Positions 45,200 through 54,234 of a DNA stretch of 64,000 nucleotides are shown here, piece after piece; positions within the stretch are counted from its first letter, which is position 1, and each line of letters opens with the position of its first letter. The notes beneath the pieces were generated by a model that saw only the letters and a list, made by a program, of their open reading frames with translations, was not told where the DNA came from and ran no database searches. The position numbers and the translations under genes were made by a program. The stretch covers positions 1-64,000 of the IMG/VR virus record IMGVR_UViG_3300047445_000314; one strand, 5' to 3'. This DNA comes from a virus.

Positions 45200-46267
45200 A
45201 TGCAATTCGATCCAACAAAAATCAGAGTATCGAAACACTTCATTCTTTCAGATTTTCTGGGCAACCATAGCGTGTACACGCGCGGCATACCGAACATGCT
45301 GGACCCGCACGACCCGGAACTCCCCCTGAAGATGGCCAACCTGCACGCACTGTGCGACGAGTTCCTGGAACCGTTTTTGGAGCAGGCCGGGCCGTTGTCG
45401 ATCTCGTACTCCTACATCACACCGGAGCTGTCCGATGAAATTGTCCACTATCAGGATTCCCGTAAGCCGTCTCATCACCAATTCAACCTTGGCGCGGCGG
45501 CAGATATTATCTCCCACGAATGGGTCAACGCCGACCCCGAAGACGACAGCGCCACCAGCGCGCCAGTTATGCTGGCTCATGAAATTGCCAGCAGTGGGTA
45601 CCCTCTCTCCCGACTCATTACCTATTCGGAGTCGCCGTATCTTTGCGTTGCTGTATCGGCATCCGAAGTTGCGGAAGGCAAGCCGCGTGGCGCGTTCTAT
45701 GAAAATCGCTACACCGGCCACAAAGGCGAGAAGCCTGACTACCGCAAGTACCCGTCACCGGCTGCAAAGCATGGCGCGCTGGCGGCTCTTGTAAAGGAAG
45801 GCCTCTCCCACGGCTGGCGCGGGCAGGGCTACCCCAGTTACCATGGACACGGCCGCCGCCAGTACCATCATATCCGGGTATCCGACTACAGCATGCTCTC
45901 CGACTGGCTATTCGATTTGCAATCAGTTGCAAACGGCGCGAAAAACATCCCGAACGTACAGAATCCCAACTTGATGGAATCCTTCTACCTCGCGGGCGAT
46001 CTATACGACAGCCTGATCAAGGAAGGCGGTCACAACCGCTACTCGATCATCAGCGGGTATGTCGATCACGCCAACCCGTCCTTCGTGAAGGAAAACGACT
46101 GGGCGCGGGGCCAGGGCTGGTTCACCGTAGTCATGCCGGAAGGGGTGGAGGTCGCGCAGGTGATGACGAACATGACCCCTGCCACCGCCACCCAGCCGAT
46201 CTGGGAGCACGCCTATATACAGGACATGGGCGAGGGCAAGATGCGGGTCCATTTCCAACAACAATGA
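45200..46267 (+). CDS. M15-like peptidase family protein, 355 aa (possible lysin)
   Basis: FILSDFLGNHSVYTRG, then LSISYSYITPELSDE and SHHQFNLGAAADIIS (near residue 91), resemble zinc D-Ala-D-Ala peptidases (H...GxAxD). Three His later in GHGRRQYHHIRVS may also bind metal. The C-terminal third is separate. It could be an endolysin or a virion protein. A dyad copy is inside the gene. Confidence 0.58.
   Translation: MQFDPTKIRVSKHFILSDFLGNHSVYTRGIPNMLDPHDPELPLKMANLHALCDEFLEPFLEQAGPLSISYSYITPELSDEIVHYQDSRKPSHHQFNLGAAADIISHEWVNADPEDDSATSAPVMLAHEIASSGYPLSRLITYSESPYLCVAVSASEVAEGKPRGAFYENRYTGHKGEKPDYRKYPSPAAKHGALAALVKEGLSHGWRGQGYPSYHGHGRRQYHHIRVSDYSMLSDWLFDLQSVANGAKNIPNVQNPNLMESFYLAGDLYDSLIKEGGHNRYSIISGYVDHANPSFVKENDWARGQGWFTVVMPEGVEVAQVMTNMTPATATQPIWEHAYIQDMGEGKMRVHFQQQ
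45916..45933 (+). repeat. 18-bp dyad copy 27, inside a gene
   Basis: TTTGCAATCAGTTGCAAA, read as LQSVA(N). The same 18 bases occur in frame in the gene at 51258. Confidence 0.85.
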
Positions 46268-46280
46268 AAGAGGGACGGAT

Positions 46281-46661
46281 ATGGTGGTAAGGGAGCGGGT
46301 AAAGAAGTCGAAGACCACGGCGCGCGCACCACGACGCTGGCCGGACATGGATAGATTCGACATAGCGCGGCGGCGCAAGCCCGCGATACAGGGCGGACTA
46401 TCCTCCACCGTCCTATACGAGGACAAGGGTTACGTGGATATCCGCTTCAACACGTACCTGATCCATACGGTCGGTATTCGGATGCCGCGCGGGGTCTCCG
46501 CGCAGGACCCAGCCTTCATGCTGGTCCGCTACAACAAGATCAGGGAAGAGTTTCAATTGCTCGCGCAGTATCTCAACGAAATAGGCCAGAATAACGAGCA
46601 ATACTATATACTCAGCATGCAGGAGTTGCCCAAGTGGCTGCTCAGGGTAAAACCGCTTTAA
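46281..46661 (+). CDS. Hypothetical protein, 126 aa
   Basis: A basic N-terminus (VRERVKKSKTTARAPRRW) and an alpha/beta C-terminal half. ATG after AGAGGGACGGAT. No family recognised. Confidence 0.76.
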   Translation: MVVRERVKKSKTTARAPRRWPDMDRFDIARRRKPAIQGGLSSTVLYEDKGYVDIRFNTYLIHTVGIRMPRGVSAQDPAFMLVRYNKIREEFQLLAQYLNEIGQNNEQYYILSMQELPKWLLRVKPL

Positions 46662-46695
46662 TTACGAACAACCCCGGTAAAAGGAACAATACACA

Positions 46696-47064
46696 ATGGC
46701 AACCATTCGCAGGGCACCGCGCCCCTCCGCGCCGGTAGCAGAACCATCACCAGAAGCCCTCAAGCCTCCCGCCCCGCCATCGCGCGCGGAACTGCTCGGC
46801 GCTACCAAGGAAGATGGTGAGATCGGCTCCAGCCGGGTTGACTACGTTGCCGTCATCCAACGCTACCAGGACAAGGTGTCCAATCGCGGTACGGCCATTC
46901 GCGCAAAATGCGTCGAGTGCTCGGGCGGGGCTTTGTCCGAGGTGCGCGATTGCCCGATCACCAAATGTGCGCTGTGGCCATATAGGATGGGCACCGACCC
47001 GAATAACAAAAAGACCGCAGCCAAGCTGGCCAAGGGTATCGACAACGAGGAGGATGAGGAATGA
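46696..47064 (+). CDS. Conserved phage zinc protein, 122 aa
   Basis: AIRAKCVECSGGALSEVRDC, then PITKCALWPYRMGTDP is a pattern I recognise in many phages: four Cys that bind metal. Function unproven. Pro-rich N-terminus. ATGA overlap with the kinase gene. Confidence 0.85.
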   Translation: MATIRRAPRPSAPVAEPSPEALKPPAPPSRAELLGATKEDGEIGSSRVDYVAVIQRYQDKVSNRGTAIRAKCVECSGGALSEVRDCPITKCALWPYRMGTDPNNKKTAAKLAKGIDNEEDEE

Positions 47065-47762
47065 GCTATAACAAGGATCGCGGCCAGAAGGTGCCGATGA
47101 TAATCGGGATGTACGGCCTACCGCGCAGTGGCAAGGACACCGCCGCCGACTTGATGGTCAACGAGTTCGGTTTCGCGAAGGAGAGCTTCGCCAAGCCGTT
47201 GTACGAGGAAGTGGCCGCCGCCTTCAACGTCACGATTGAGAACCTGCAATCGAGCGCGTGGAAGACTTACGAGGCACCCGAGCTGTCATTGTATAACTGC
47301 AATGATCATGACTTTGTCGATGCCATCCGCGCCATCGAGCTGTTCTACGGCATGAATTCGTCGGAGCATGAGCAGGCGTTCGACAAATTCGAGTACAGCC
47401 CGCGCACCTCGCGCTTCATCCTGCAACGCTGGGCCACCGAGTACCGGCGCGCAGACGACCCGCTGTATTGGGTATGGAAGATGCGGGAACGGCTGGTCCC
47501 GTTGCTGGAGGCGGGCCGCGACGTGGTCATCGCCGACCTGCGCGAGGAGCCGGAAGTTCAGCTCCTGCTCGGCCACGCCACCGCGCTGGGTCTACCGATC
47601 CGCATCCTGGAAGTCACGCGCGAGGGCACGGTATCCAATGGGCATAGTTCGGACAACGCCCTGCCGCGCCACTACATCCACACTACCATCCGCAATGACC
47701 ATCTCGACGAGTATCTGTCGACCATCCGCCGCACCATCAACAACGTCAGGAGAACCAAATGA
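47061..47762 (+). CDS. Deoxynucleoside monophosphate kinase-like protein, 233 aa
   Basis: IIGMYGLPRSGKDTAADLMV holds the P-loop (residues 19-27). RTSRFILQRWATEYRRADDP and VVIADLREEPEVQ follow the T4 gp1-type pattern. It would phosphorylate dNMPs after thymidylate synthase. Coupled by ATGA on both sides. Confidence 0.82.
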   Translation: MSYNKDRGQKVPMIIGMYGLPRSGKDTAADLMVNEFGFAKESFAKPLYEEVAAAFNVTIENLQSSAWKTYEAPELSLYNCNDHDFVDAIRAIELFYGMNSSEHEQAFDKFEYSPRTSRFILQRWATEYRRADDPLYWVWKMRERLVPLLEAGRDVVIADLREEPEVQLLLGHATALGLPIRILEVTREGTVSNGHSSDNALPRHYIHTTIRNDHLDEYLSTIRRTINNVRRTK

Positions 47763-48541
47763 GCACGAAAGAACCTAATATCATCACCCCCTTTCAGCGC
47801 GTCGCTGCAATGAATGTCGCGTTCGGCAATCCAGCAGGAGAGCCGGGCGACATCGACTGGGAGCGTATCCGCAAGCAATGTCTGAATATTCCGGACGAGG
47901 TCGGCGAGCTGTTCATTGCGCTTGGCTGCGACCCTACCCGCGTCAAGGCCATCCTGTATTCACTCAAGCGTTGCATGGACGAACGGCTCTGTACTACCGA
48001 CCCGCTCGGCGTGCGCGATGCCTTGTGTGACATCAATGTCTTCTCCAACGGTGCGCACCATCTGATGGGGATCGACGCCGACCGCGACATGCACAGCGTC
48101 ATCGACGGCGTGATGACCCGGTTTATCAAAGATGATGACGACCAAGCAGCTACCATCGAGAAACACAGGGCGCTCGGAGTCACGCACGTCTATTTCGAGG
48201 GCGACTATCCGACCATGATCATGAAATCGGCGCTCGACCAGCCCGACGCGCCGAAAGGCAAGTTCCTGAAATCCGCCAGCTATGCCGAACCGGTGTTCTA
48301 CGATCCGCTCGCGGAACAGAACCTGCGCGGCTTCATGTCGGTAGTAGACACCGATGATTATTTTGCTTTCCCCTGCGCCGACCTGGTCACCCAGCCGGAA
48401 GCCGCGCAGGCCGACATCGGCAACGTAGTTAACGGCCACCTGGTACTCGGCAAGCCGATATTTGCCGACGCTCTGGACCTTCACCGCACGCGCTTCGGCA
48501 GCGGCTTTGAAGTTGATATTCCGAAATGTAGCCTGGACTAA
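47759..48541 (+). CDS. MazG-like NTP pyrophosphohydrolase, 260 aa
   Basis: The N-terminal part fits all-alpha pyrophosphohydrolases: EVGE (47-50), then VRDALCDINVFSNGAHHLMG (D87, D91). Metal-binding E-x-x-E and D-x-x-x-D are present. The C-terminal 120 residues are extra. It may control dNTP or (p)ppGpp levels. It ends before a terminator. Confidence 0.72.
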   Translation: MSTKEPNIITPFQRVAAMNVAFGNPAGEPGDIDWERIRKQCLNIPDEVGELFIALGCDPTRVKAILYSLKRCMDERLCTTDPLGVRDALCDINVFSNGAHHLMGIDADRDMHSVIDGVMTRFIKDDDDQAATIEKHRALGVTHVYFEGDYPTMIMKSALDQPDAPKGKFLKSASYAEPVFYDPLAEQNLRGFMSVVDTDDYFAFPCADLVTQPEAAQADIGNVVNGHLVLGKPIFADALDLHRTRFGSGFEVDIPKCSLD

Positions 48542-48553
48542 ATTACAGTCCTA

Positions 48554-48571
48554 TTTGCAATTGATTGCAAA
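48554..48571 (-). repeat. 18-bp dyad copy 28 (perfect)
   Basis: TTTGCAATTGATTGCAAA: both 8-bp arms match exactly around TG. Directly before a terminator at the end of the metabolism genes. Confidence 0.95.
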
Positions 48572-48582
48572 GCATGTTACGA

Positions 48583-48607
48583 AAGCCGCCTTCGGGGCGG
48601 CTTTTTT
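48583..48607 (+). terminator. Rho-independent terminator
   Basis: AAGCCGCC-TTCGG-GGCGGCTT, then TTTT. Confidence 0.92.
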
Positions 48608-48679
48608 ATTGCCCGCAGTATAGACTCTGCGGTATGATCGCCTCCATTGATTTTAGTCATCTTGGCGAGGGGATCGGAA

Positions 48680-49033
48680 ATGCCAACAGATAGTGTATAT
48701 AGCGCGGAAGTAATGGACGTCTTCTCCGGCGACGACCTGGTCCTCATGGTCGACCTCGGCGTGGAAGGCTTGCACAAGCGCCAGCGCGTCCGCCTGTACG
48801 GCGTCGACACCCCCAACGCGGTCAATGCGGGCCAGGACACCGACGCGGGCAAGGTCCGCGCGCTGATCCGCAGCATGACTCGCGACCGCAAGGTCACCCT
48901 CACCGTCCACTCGCGCGTCGGCACAAGCTGGGTAGGCACCGTCCTGGTCCACACCCGCGACGGGGACATCCAGTTGAACCAGTTCCTGATCGAGCGCGGC
49001 TTCTCCTATCAACGTGAAAAGAGCGCACCATGA
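48680..49033 (+). CDS. SNase-like (thermonuclease fold) protein, 117 aa
   Basis: SAEVMDVFSGDDLVLMVDLG then VRLYGVDTPNAVNAGQ fits the staphylococcal-nuclease barrel. Asp residues and Arg38 are in place, but the catalytic Glu after DTP is Asn here, so activity is doubtful. The first gene of the virion operon; overlaps the portal gene by 4 nt. Confidence 0.75.
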   Translation: MPTDSVYSAEVMDVFSGDDLVLMVDLGVEGLHKRQRVRLYGVDTPNAVNAGQDTDAGKVRALIRSMTRDRKVTLTVHSRVGTSWVGTVLVHTRDGDIQLNQFLIERGFSYQREKSAP

Positions 49034-50649
49034 GCAATAACCGTATCACCCGCACCGCGCGCCCGAGTAAGGAACGCAGCATCACTGCCACCGCGCGCAC
49101 CATCACCATCAACCGCGCCGACCATTCGACCAGCAACCAGTCGGTATATGTCGACCAGATGGAAGCCATCCTGAATGGCTCCGGCATGGCGGGCACCGTC
49201 CTGCCAACGCCATTCGACATCCCGCAGCTCTACCAGATGATCAGCCGCTCCTCCATGCTGCCACAGTGTATCGACGCAATGGTGGTCAACACGGTCGAGT
49301 CCGGCTGGGAGGTCAAGCCGCTGTCGAAAAAGATCACCGTCGATCCGGACGAGGAGGACGAGCTGGAATCGTTCGTCACCCGCGCCAATACCGAGGAATC
49401 GCTGGCAGGCGTGATGAGCAAGGTCGTGCGCGACCGCGAATCGGTCGGCTTCGGCTTCATGGAGGTGATCCGCGACCGGGGAGGCAATATCTCGTTACTG
49501 CGTCACGCCCCCTCGCTGACCACGCGCCTGACTGCGCGCCACCAGAAGGAGGTGCCGGTCAAGTACGACGTGCCGCGCGGCAAGCGTACCGCCGTGGTTA
49601 CCGAATACAAGCTGTTCCGCAAATATGTGCAACTTGTCGGCGGTAAGCTGATCTTCTTCCGCGAATTCGGCGACCCACGCAAGATGGATTCGGTCACGGG
49701 GGCCTTCGAGGGCGAGCCTGGCTTCCCTCTTGGTGACGTCAAACTAGCCACCGAGATTTACCACACACGACTACCTTCCAACGACGCCTACGGCCTACCG
49801 CGCTGGCTGAGCCAGATACCGTCGATGATCGGTTCGCGCGAGGCCGAGGAAGTGAATATGAGATTTTTCGAGGACAACACCATCCCGCCCGCGATGATCA
49901 CCGTCTCCGGTGGACGGCTGACCGCCGCCTCGTATCAGGAAATTCAGCGCGTGATCAACACCGGCACTGGTAAGGAGCGTCAGAACAAGATGATCCTGAT
50001 CGAGGCGGTGGGTGATGGCGACACCATAGACAAAGGTGCCTCGCCGATCACGATCCACATTGAAAAGCTCACCAGCGAGCGCCCCTCCGACGGCCTGTTC
50101 AAGACTTACAAGGAAGGCAACCAGGCCGACCTACGCAGCTCGTTCCGCCTGCCGCCGATCTCGGTCGGCATGTCGCAGGACGCCAATTTCGCCACGGCGA
50201 ATGTCAGCCAGTTTGTAGCCGAGGCACAAGTATTTGCACCGGCCCGCCAGCGCGAGGACGAGGCGCTGAACAACCTGATCGTGCATGGACGTAATGGTCT
50301 GCGCCTGAAAACCGTGAAACTGGTGGCCCGGCCGCCGTCGATCTCCTCGCCGGAGATGACGATGAAAGCATTGACCGCGCTGAACGTCATGGGCGCGGTC
50401 ACGCCGCGCTCGGCGCAGATCGTCGCCAACGCGCTGTTGCAGATCGAGCTGCCGCCGTATCCGGAAAAAGGCGAGGATGGCTACGAGGACTGGATGGACA
50501 TGCCGATGCCGCTTTCCATGAAAGCGTCGGGCGCGGCGGAGGTCCCGGCCAACACGCATGATGAGCAGGCAGGCAAGGACGCGGCGGGTAAAGCCCTAGA
50601 GGCTAACGGCAATGTCGCCCCGGCCTCGCCGGAACACGGCCAGGAGTAA
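49030..50649 (+). CDS. Portal protein, 539 aa
   Basis: Dodecameric DNA channel at the capsid vertex. YGLPRWLSQIPSMIGSREAE, MRFFEDNTIPPAMITVSGGR and LRSSFRLPPISVGMSQDANF follow HK97/PBSX-type portals. The length is normal. ATGA with the SNase-like gene. The acidic, Ala-rich tail is disordered. Confidence 0.9.
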   Translation: MSNNRITRTARPSKERSITATARTITINRADHSTSNQSVYVDQMEAILNGSGMAGTVLPTPFDIPQLYQMISRSSMLPQCIDAMVVNTVESGWEVKPLSKKITVDPDEEDELESFVTRANTEESLAGVMSKVVRDRESVGFGFMEVIRDRGGNISLLRHAPSLTTRLTARHQKEVPVKYDVPRGKRTAVVTEYKLFRKYVQLVGGKLIFFREFGDPRKMDSVTGAFEGEPGFPLGDVKLATEIYHTRLPSNDAYGLPRWLSQIPSMIGSREAEEVNMRFFEDNTIPPAMITVSGGRLTAASYQEIQRVINTGTGKERQNKMILIEAVGDGDTIDKGASPITIHIEKLTSERPSDGLFKTYKEGNQADLRSSFRLPPISVGMSQDANFATANVSQFVAEAQVFAPARQREDEALNNLIVHGRNGLRLKTVKLVARPPSISSPEMTMKALTALNVMGAVTPRSAQIVANALLQIELPPYPEKGEDGYEDWMDMPMPLSMKASGAAEVPANTHDEQAGKDAAGKALEANGNVAPASPEHGQE

Positions 50650-50652
50650 GCC

Positions 50653-51228
50653 ATGGCCCATAAATTCATCCGGCGCGACGGCGAGGGCTGGGAGCAGGTG
50701 GTCATGGCGGAAATCCTGATCCCCGACACACCCAACACCTATGGCGACATCTACACCCACGCCGCCATCAAGGAATTCGCCTACCAGTTCGCCATGCAAG
50801 GTTACGGTATCGACGTCAACCACAATCAGGATGACGTCACCGGCAAGGTGTACGTGGTCGAGAGCTTCATCGTGCGGCCGGGCGACCCGGACTTCATCGA
50901 AGGCTCGTGGGTGGTGGCCATGAAAATTCTCGATCCGGATATCTGGCAAAAAGTGCTCGATGGCGAAATCAATGGCTATTCCTTTGAAGCACTGGTTACA
51001 ATGCTGCCTATTCAGATCGACAACTTGCGTAATCGCATCATCACCGGCATCACGCATCCCGACCTGTTCGACGGACACACGCATACCTACTCGGTGGTGG
51101 TGGATACGCTGAACAAGCCGGTGTCGGGCGGGACTGGCGTCACGGATGGGCATTCGCATAATATCAGCACCCATACGTTTACGGATATTGCCGATGCTCA
51201 CTCGCACCGGTTCGATGTAATTGAATAA
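50653..51228 (+). CDS. XkdF-like prohead protease, 191 aa
   Basis: MAEILIPDTPNTYGDIYTHA, GIDVNHNQDD, and VVESFIVRPGDPDFIEGSWV fit the XkdF-type putative serine protease of prohead maturation. A His-rich tail (GHSHNISTHTFTDIADAHSH) follows. It lies between portal and capsid, as expected. Confidence 0.85.
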   Translation: MAHKFIRRDGEGWEQVVMAEILIPDTPNTYGDIYTHAAIKEFAYQFAMQGYGIDVNHNQDDVTGKVYVVESFIVRPGDPDFIEGSWVVAMKILDPDIWQKVLDGEINGYSFEALVTMLPIQIDNLRNRIITGITHPDLFDGHTHTYSVVVDTLNKPVSGGTGVTDGHSHNISTHTFTDIADAHSHRFDVIE

Positions 51229-51257
51229 CGCATTTACGTAATTTAAGGAGAAGTGAT

Positions 51258-52757
51258 ATGACCAGCAAACGCATTGCCCGCAGCGCAGCCGGTAACCTCG
51301 TCAAGGTGGACACGCCGGAATTCCTGAGCCTGGTCGGCAAGCCCGCCAACCAGCGCCCGTTCCAGATCATCCGTTCGGCCCGCCCAGCCAAGGCCAAGCG
51401 CGGCGAGGACGCGGTCCTGATGATCACCTTCCCAGATGACTACACCGAGGAAGACGCCGCCGCCGCGCTGGAGAGCTTCGGCATGGAAGGCTACACCCTG
51501 GTGGTCGAGGAGACGCTGTGCTACGCCTACCGCAGCGATTTGCAATCAGTTGCAAAAGTCCAGGAACTGAAGCCCACCACGGTACGCCTGACCTCGGACG
51601 GCGTCACGGCACACATCGATCCGGCGCAATACCAGCCGAAATCGGGCAGCGAAGGCACCGGCATTGGCGTGTGCCGTTACGAATTCACCAAAACCACGTT
51701 CGATAATGACAAAATTATTGCGTGGGGTAATCAAAATGGTGTTGACATTTCCGTCGACGCCATCGAGAATTCGTCCAGCGATGTGATTTCGGTTTCCCGC
51801 GCGCAACTTACCGAGGGTACCGAGGTCCGCAGGATGGAGCTGGAGGCAGGTGTCACCGCCGTCATCGTCCGCACCGATGGCATGCAGATCATCGACGGCG
51901 CGATCAAGATTCCGGACGGCTTTGTCGCCGTGGTCAATGAAGCAGCCTACGGCAACTGGGGCTGGGGTCAGATGGACTTCTACGCAGCCAGCGCCGACCG
52001 CGCCTTCTGCGAAGAGATGGAAGACGCGGCGTGGCGTCTGCGGGATGTGATGAGCAACATCATGTTCTACAACCAGCTTCCGCTGGATACCCGCAAGCAA
52101 CTGGTGACGCGGTGCTTGCAGCAATATGGACAGTTCATCTCGGATGCAATGGATGCGCTGCCCCGTCAAGTTTTGCTGCTCGCCAGTCGCGCAGATTCCA
52201 TTAAACGAAAGGATGTTGACATGACTATCGATGCCGTGAAAGCCCAGCAAGAACTGGACAAGATCGTCGCCAAACGCGCCGCCGATGAAAAAATCGCCCA
52301 GGATGCCGCCGATAAGGCTGCCGCCGAGAAAGCAGAAATCCAGCGCGCCGCTGACGAGAAAATCGCCACCGACAAGGCTGCTGCTGACAAGGCCACCGCC
52401 GACGCGGTCTCGCTGACCATGACCCGCGCCGACCTGGACAAGATGATCGCCGACGCCGTGGCCAAGGCTACCACCGCCGCGCCTGCTGTCACGACCGAAA
52501 CCGCCGTACGCAGCGAAGCCACCACCACGACTACCACGACTCCTGCTACCGCAGAAGCTCCGGTCGCCATCACCCGTGCCGATCTGGAAGCCCTGCTGGC
52601 TGCCGCCGTCGCCCCGCTGGCGGAAAAGGTCGGCCGCCTGGAAGGCACCACCATCGTCCGCAGCGCGGATGGCAACGAAACTGCCGCTGTGACCGCTACC
52701 GAGAAGAGAAGTGTCTTCCGTGGCATCTTCAACAATCTGACCGGCACCCCCGAGTAA
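51258..52757 (+). CDS. XkdF-type scaffold/protease-associated protein, 499 aa
   Basis: FLSLVGKPANQRPFQIIRSA (residues 23-42) is the XkdF signature (SLV.KPAN..PF.I). The middle is unassigned. A long Ala/Asp/Lys coiled coil (residues ~320-380) is typical of scaffolds, with a Thr-rich linker after it. The C-terminus (KRSVFRGIFNNLTG) could be the capsid-binding part. A dyad copy is inside the gene. Confidence 0.78.
   Translation: MTSKRIARSAAGNLVKVDTPEFLSLVGKPANQRPFQIIRSARPAKAKRGEDAVLMITFPDDYTEEDAAAALESFGMEGYTLVVEETLCYAYRSDLQSVAKVQELKPTTVRLTSDGVTAHIDPAQYQPKSGSEGTGIGVCRYEFTKTTFDNDKIIAWGNQNGVDISVDAIENSSSDVISVSRAQLTEGTEVRRMELEAGVTAVIVRTDGMQIIDGAIKIPDGFVAVVNEAAYGNWGWGQMDFYAASADRAFCEEMEDAAWRLRDVMSNIMFYNQLPLDTRKQLVTRCLQQYGQFISDAMDALPRQVLLLASRADSIKRKDVDMTIDAVKAQQELDKIVAKRAADEKIAQDAADKAAAEKAEIQRAADEKIATDKAAADKATADAVSLTMTRADLDKMIADAVAKATTAAPAVTTETAVRSEATTTTTTTPATAEAPVAITRADLEALLAAAVAPLAEKVGRLEGTTIVRSADGNETAAVTATEKRSVFRGIFNNLTGTPE
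51539..51556 (+). repeat. 18-bp dyad copy 29, inside a gene
   Basis: TTTGCAATCAGTTGCAAA, read as LQSVA(K). Same 18 bases as copy 27 in an unrelated gene. Confidence 0.88.
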
Positions 52758-52799
52758 CCTGGCGCGTAGCATCTTTTCACCTTACTAACGGAGTAACAA

Positions 52800-53744
52800 A
52801 TGACCACTAGCACCGAACGCCTGCTGCGCGCCGATATTGCGCTGTCCAACCTGGCCTCCAACGGCGGCCTGCTTCTGCCTGAACAGGCCAACCAGTTCAT
52901 CGACTTTGTCGTTGAGCAACCAACCATGCTGGCCCAAGTGCGTCAACAGCGCATGAACGGCCCGCAAATGAAAATCAACCGTTTGGGCTTCGACTCGCGC
53001 ATCATGCACGCCGCGACCCAGACCGGTGGCCAGAACGACTCCGGCTCGAACGATCGCTGGCTGGCCGCTGCCAAACGCAGCAAGCCGCTGTCCTCGCAAA
53101 TCCAGCTCGACACCAAGGAATACATCGCTGAAGTACGTATCCCGTACGAAGTGATGGAAGACAACATCGAGCAGGGCAATTTCGAGGAACACGTCCTGCG
53201 CCAGATGGCCGCCCGCGCCGCGCTGGACTTCGAGGAGTTCGCTATCTTCTCCGACACCGGCTCCGGCGACGCCGACCTGCTGGTACAGGATGGCTGGCTG
53301 AAACGCATCACCTCGAACGTGCTGGACAACGCCTCGGCCGGTCCGAAGGACTCGATGGTGACCGCCGCCCTGCTGGCTATCCCGCAGCGCTACCTGCGCA
53401 ACCTGCCAGCGATGCGCATGTTCTTGTCGATCGCCAACAAGATCAAGTTCCAGGCCGACCGCATCAACCGCATCGGCGCGCTGGGTGACCAGTCGGCGGT
53501 AGCCAACGTGGACCTGTACTCGCAGGGCGTGAAGATCGAGCCGACCGCCACCATGGCCTCGGATGGCGTCGGTGCGAAGGGCATCTTCACCTACCCGCAA
53601 AACCTGGTGTTCGGCATCCAGCGCCAGATCACCGTGGAAACCGACAAAGATATCCGCTCGCGCGAATACATCATTGTGGTTACCGCACGTATCGCGCTGC
53701 AAGTCGATGACCAGGTCGGCGCGCTGAAGCTGATCAACGTCTGA
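52800..53744 (+). CDS. Major capsid protein, 314 aa
   Basis: The order portal-protease-scaffold-capsid and the length fit an HK97-fold capsid protein. LLLPEQANQFIDFVVEQPTM, KEYIAEVRIPYEVMEDNIEQ and FEEFAIFSDTGSGDADLLVQ are typical segments of the P22/HK97-like group. ACGGAGTAACAA sets the start. A terminator follows. Confidence 0.88.
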   Translation: MTTSTERLLRADIALSNLASNGGLLLPEQANQFIDFVVEQPTMLAQVRQQRMNGPQMKINRLGFDSRIMHAATQTGGQNDSGSNDRWLAAAKRSKPLSSQIQLDTKEYIAEVRIPYEVMEDNIEQGNFEEHVLRQMAARAALDFEEFAIFSDTGSGDADLLVQDGWLKRITSNVLDNASAGPKDSMVTAALLAIPQRYLRNLPAMRMFLSIANKIKFQADRINRIGALGDQSAVANVDLYSQGVKIEPTATMASDGVGAKGIFTYPQNLVFGIQRQITVETDKDIRSREYIIVVTARIALQVDDQVGALKLINV

Positions 53745-53766
53745 TCAACGGCAGCCGGTAATAGAA

Positions 53767-53801
53767 GGCGGGTACGGGCTTGGTCCATGCCCGCCTTTTT
53801 T
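53767..53801 (+). terminator. Rho-independent terminator after capsid gene
   Basis: GGCGGG...CCCGCC with inner GGGC/GTCC pairing, then TTTTTT. Confidence 0.88.
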
Positions 53802-53803
53802 GT

Positions 53804-53821
53804 TTTGAAATTGATTGCATA
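53804..53821 (-). repeat. 18-bp dyad copy 30
   Basis: TTTGAAATTGATTGCATA. Three bases after the terminator and upstream of a TATAAT at 53841, whose last bases form the next ATG. Confidence 0.8.
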
Positions 53822-53844
53822 ATTTACGACAAAGGATAGGTATA

Positions 53845-54219
53845 ATGAAAACCCTGAAAATGAGCGGCCTGGACAACTACATCTCCCCTGTGACCAAATT
53901 CACCACCATCACCCGCGACAAGGTGTTGCGTGTGGACGACAGCGATGCCGAGCGCATGCTGCAAGGTGAGGAGTGGAACACGACCAAAGGTATCTACCCG
54001 CACTTTGAAGTCGTCGGCGACGATGTGCGGCCGGACTACGATTTCACCACCGCGACCGTCACGGAAGTAACCACAGCACCGGTCGCGCCGCTGGTCCTGG
54101 ATACCGCAGCCTTCCTGGAGGAGTCGACCGCAGAGACTGACGACCCGGCACCGGCCCCCGCCGTGGTAAAGGGCAAGAGCCAGCGCGTGGCCCGCAAGTC
54201 CGCCTCCGCTACCGCCTAA
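53845..54219 (+). CDS. Hypothetical virion-operon protein, 124 aa
   Basis: MKTLKMSGLDNYISPVTKFT, then an acidic Ala/Thr/Pro-rich tail. Its place after the capsid gene suggests a head decoration or connector accessory. ATG after AAAGGATAGGTATA. Confidence 0.72.
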   Translation: MKTLKMSGLDNYISPVTKFTTITRDKVLRVDDSDAERMLQGEEWNTTKGIYPHFEVVGDDVRPDYDFTTATVTEVTTAPVAPLVLDTAAFLEESTAETDDPAPAPAVVKGKSQRVARKSASATA

Positions 54220-54234
54220 GCAAAGAGACCCGCC

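Noticed and set aside
46696-47064. Zinc protein as ribosomal or RNA polymerase subunit
   Set aside because: The Cys pattern fits a common unassigned phage family, not an RNAP zinc ribbon.
51546-52772. 408-codon open frame on the - strand
   Set aside because: It is the antisense shadow of the scaffold gene; no ribosome site, and low-complexity Gly-rich product.
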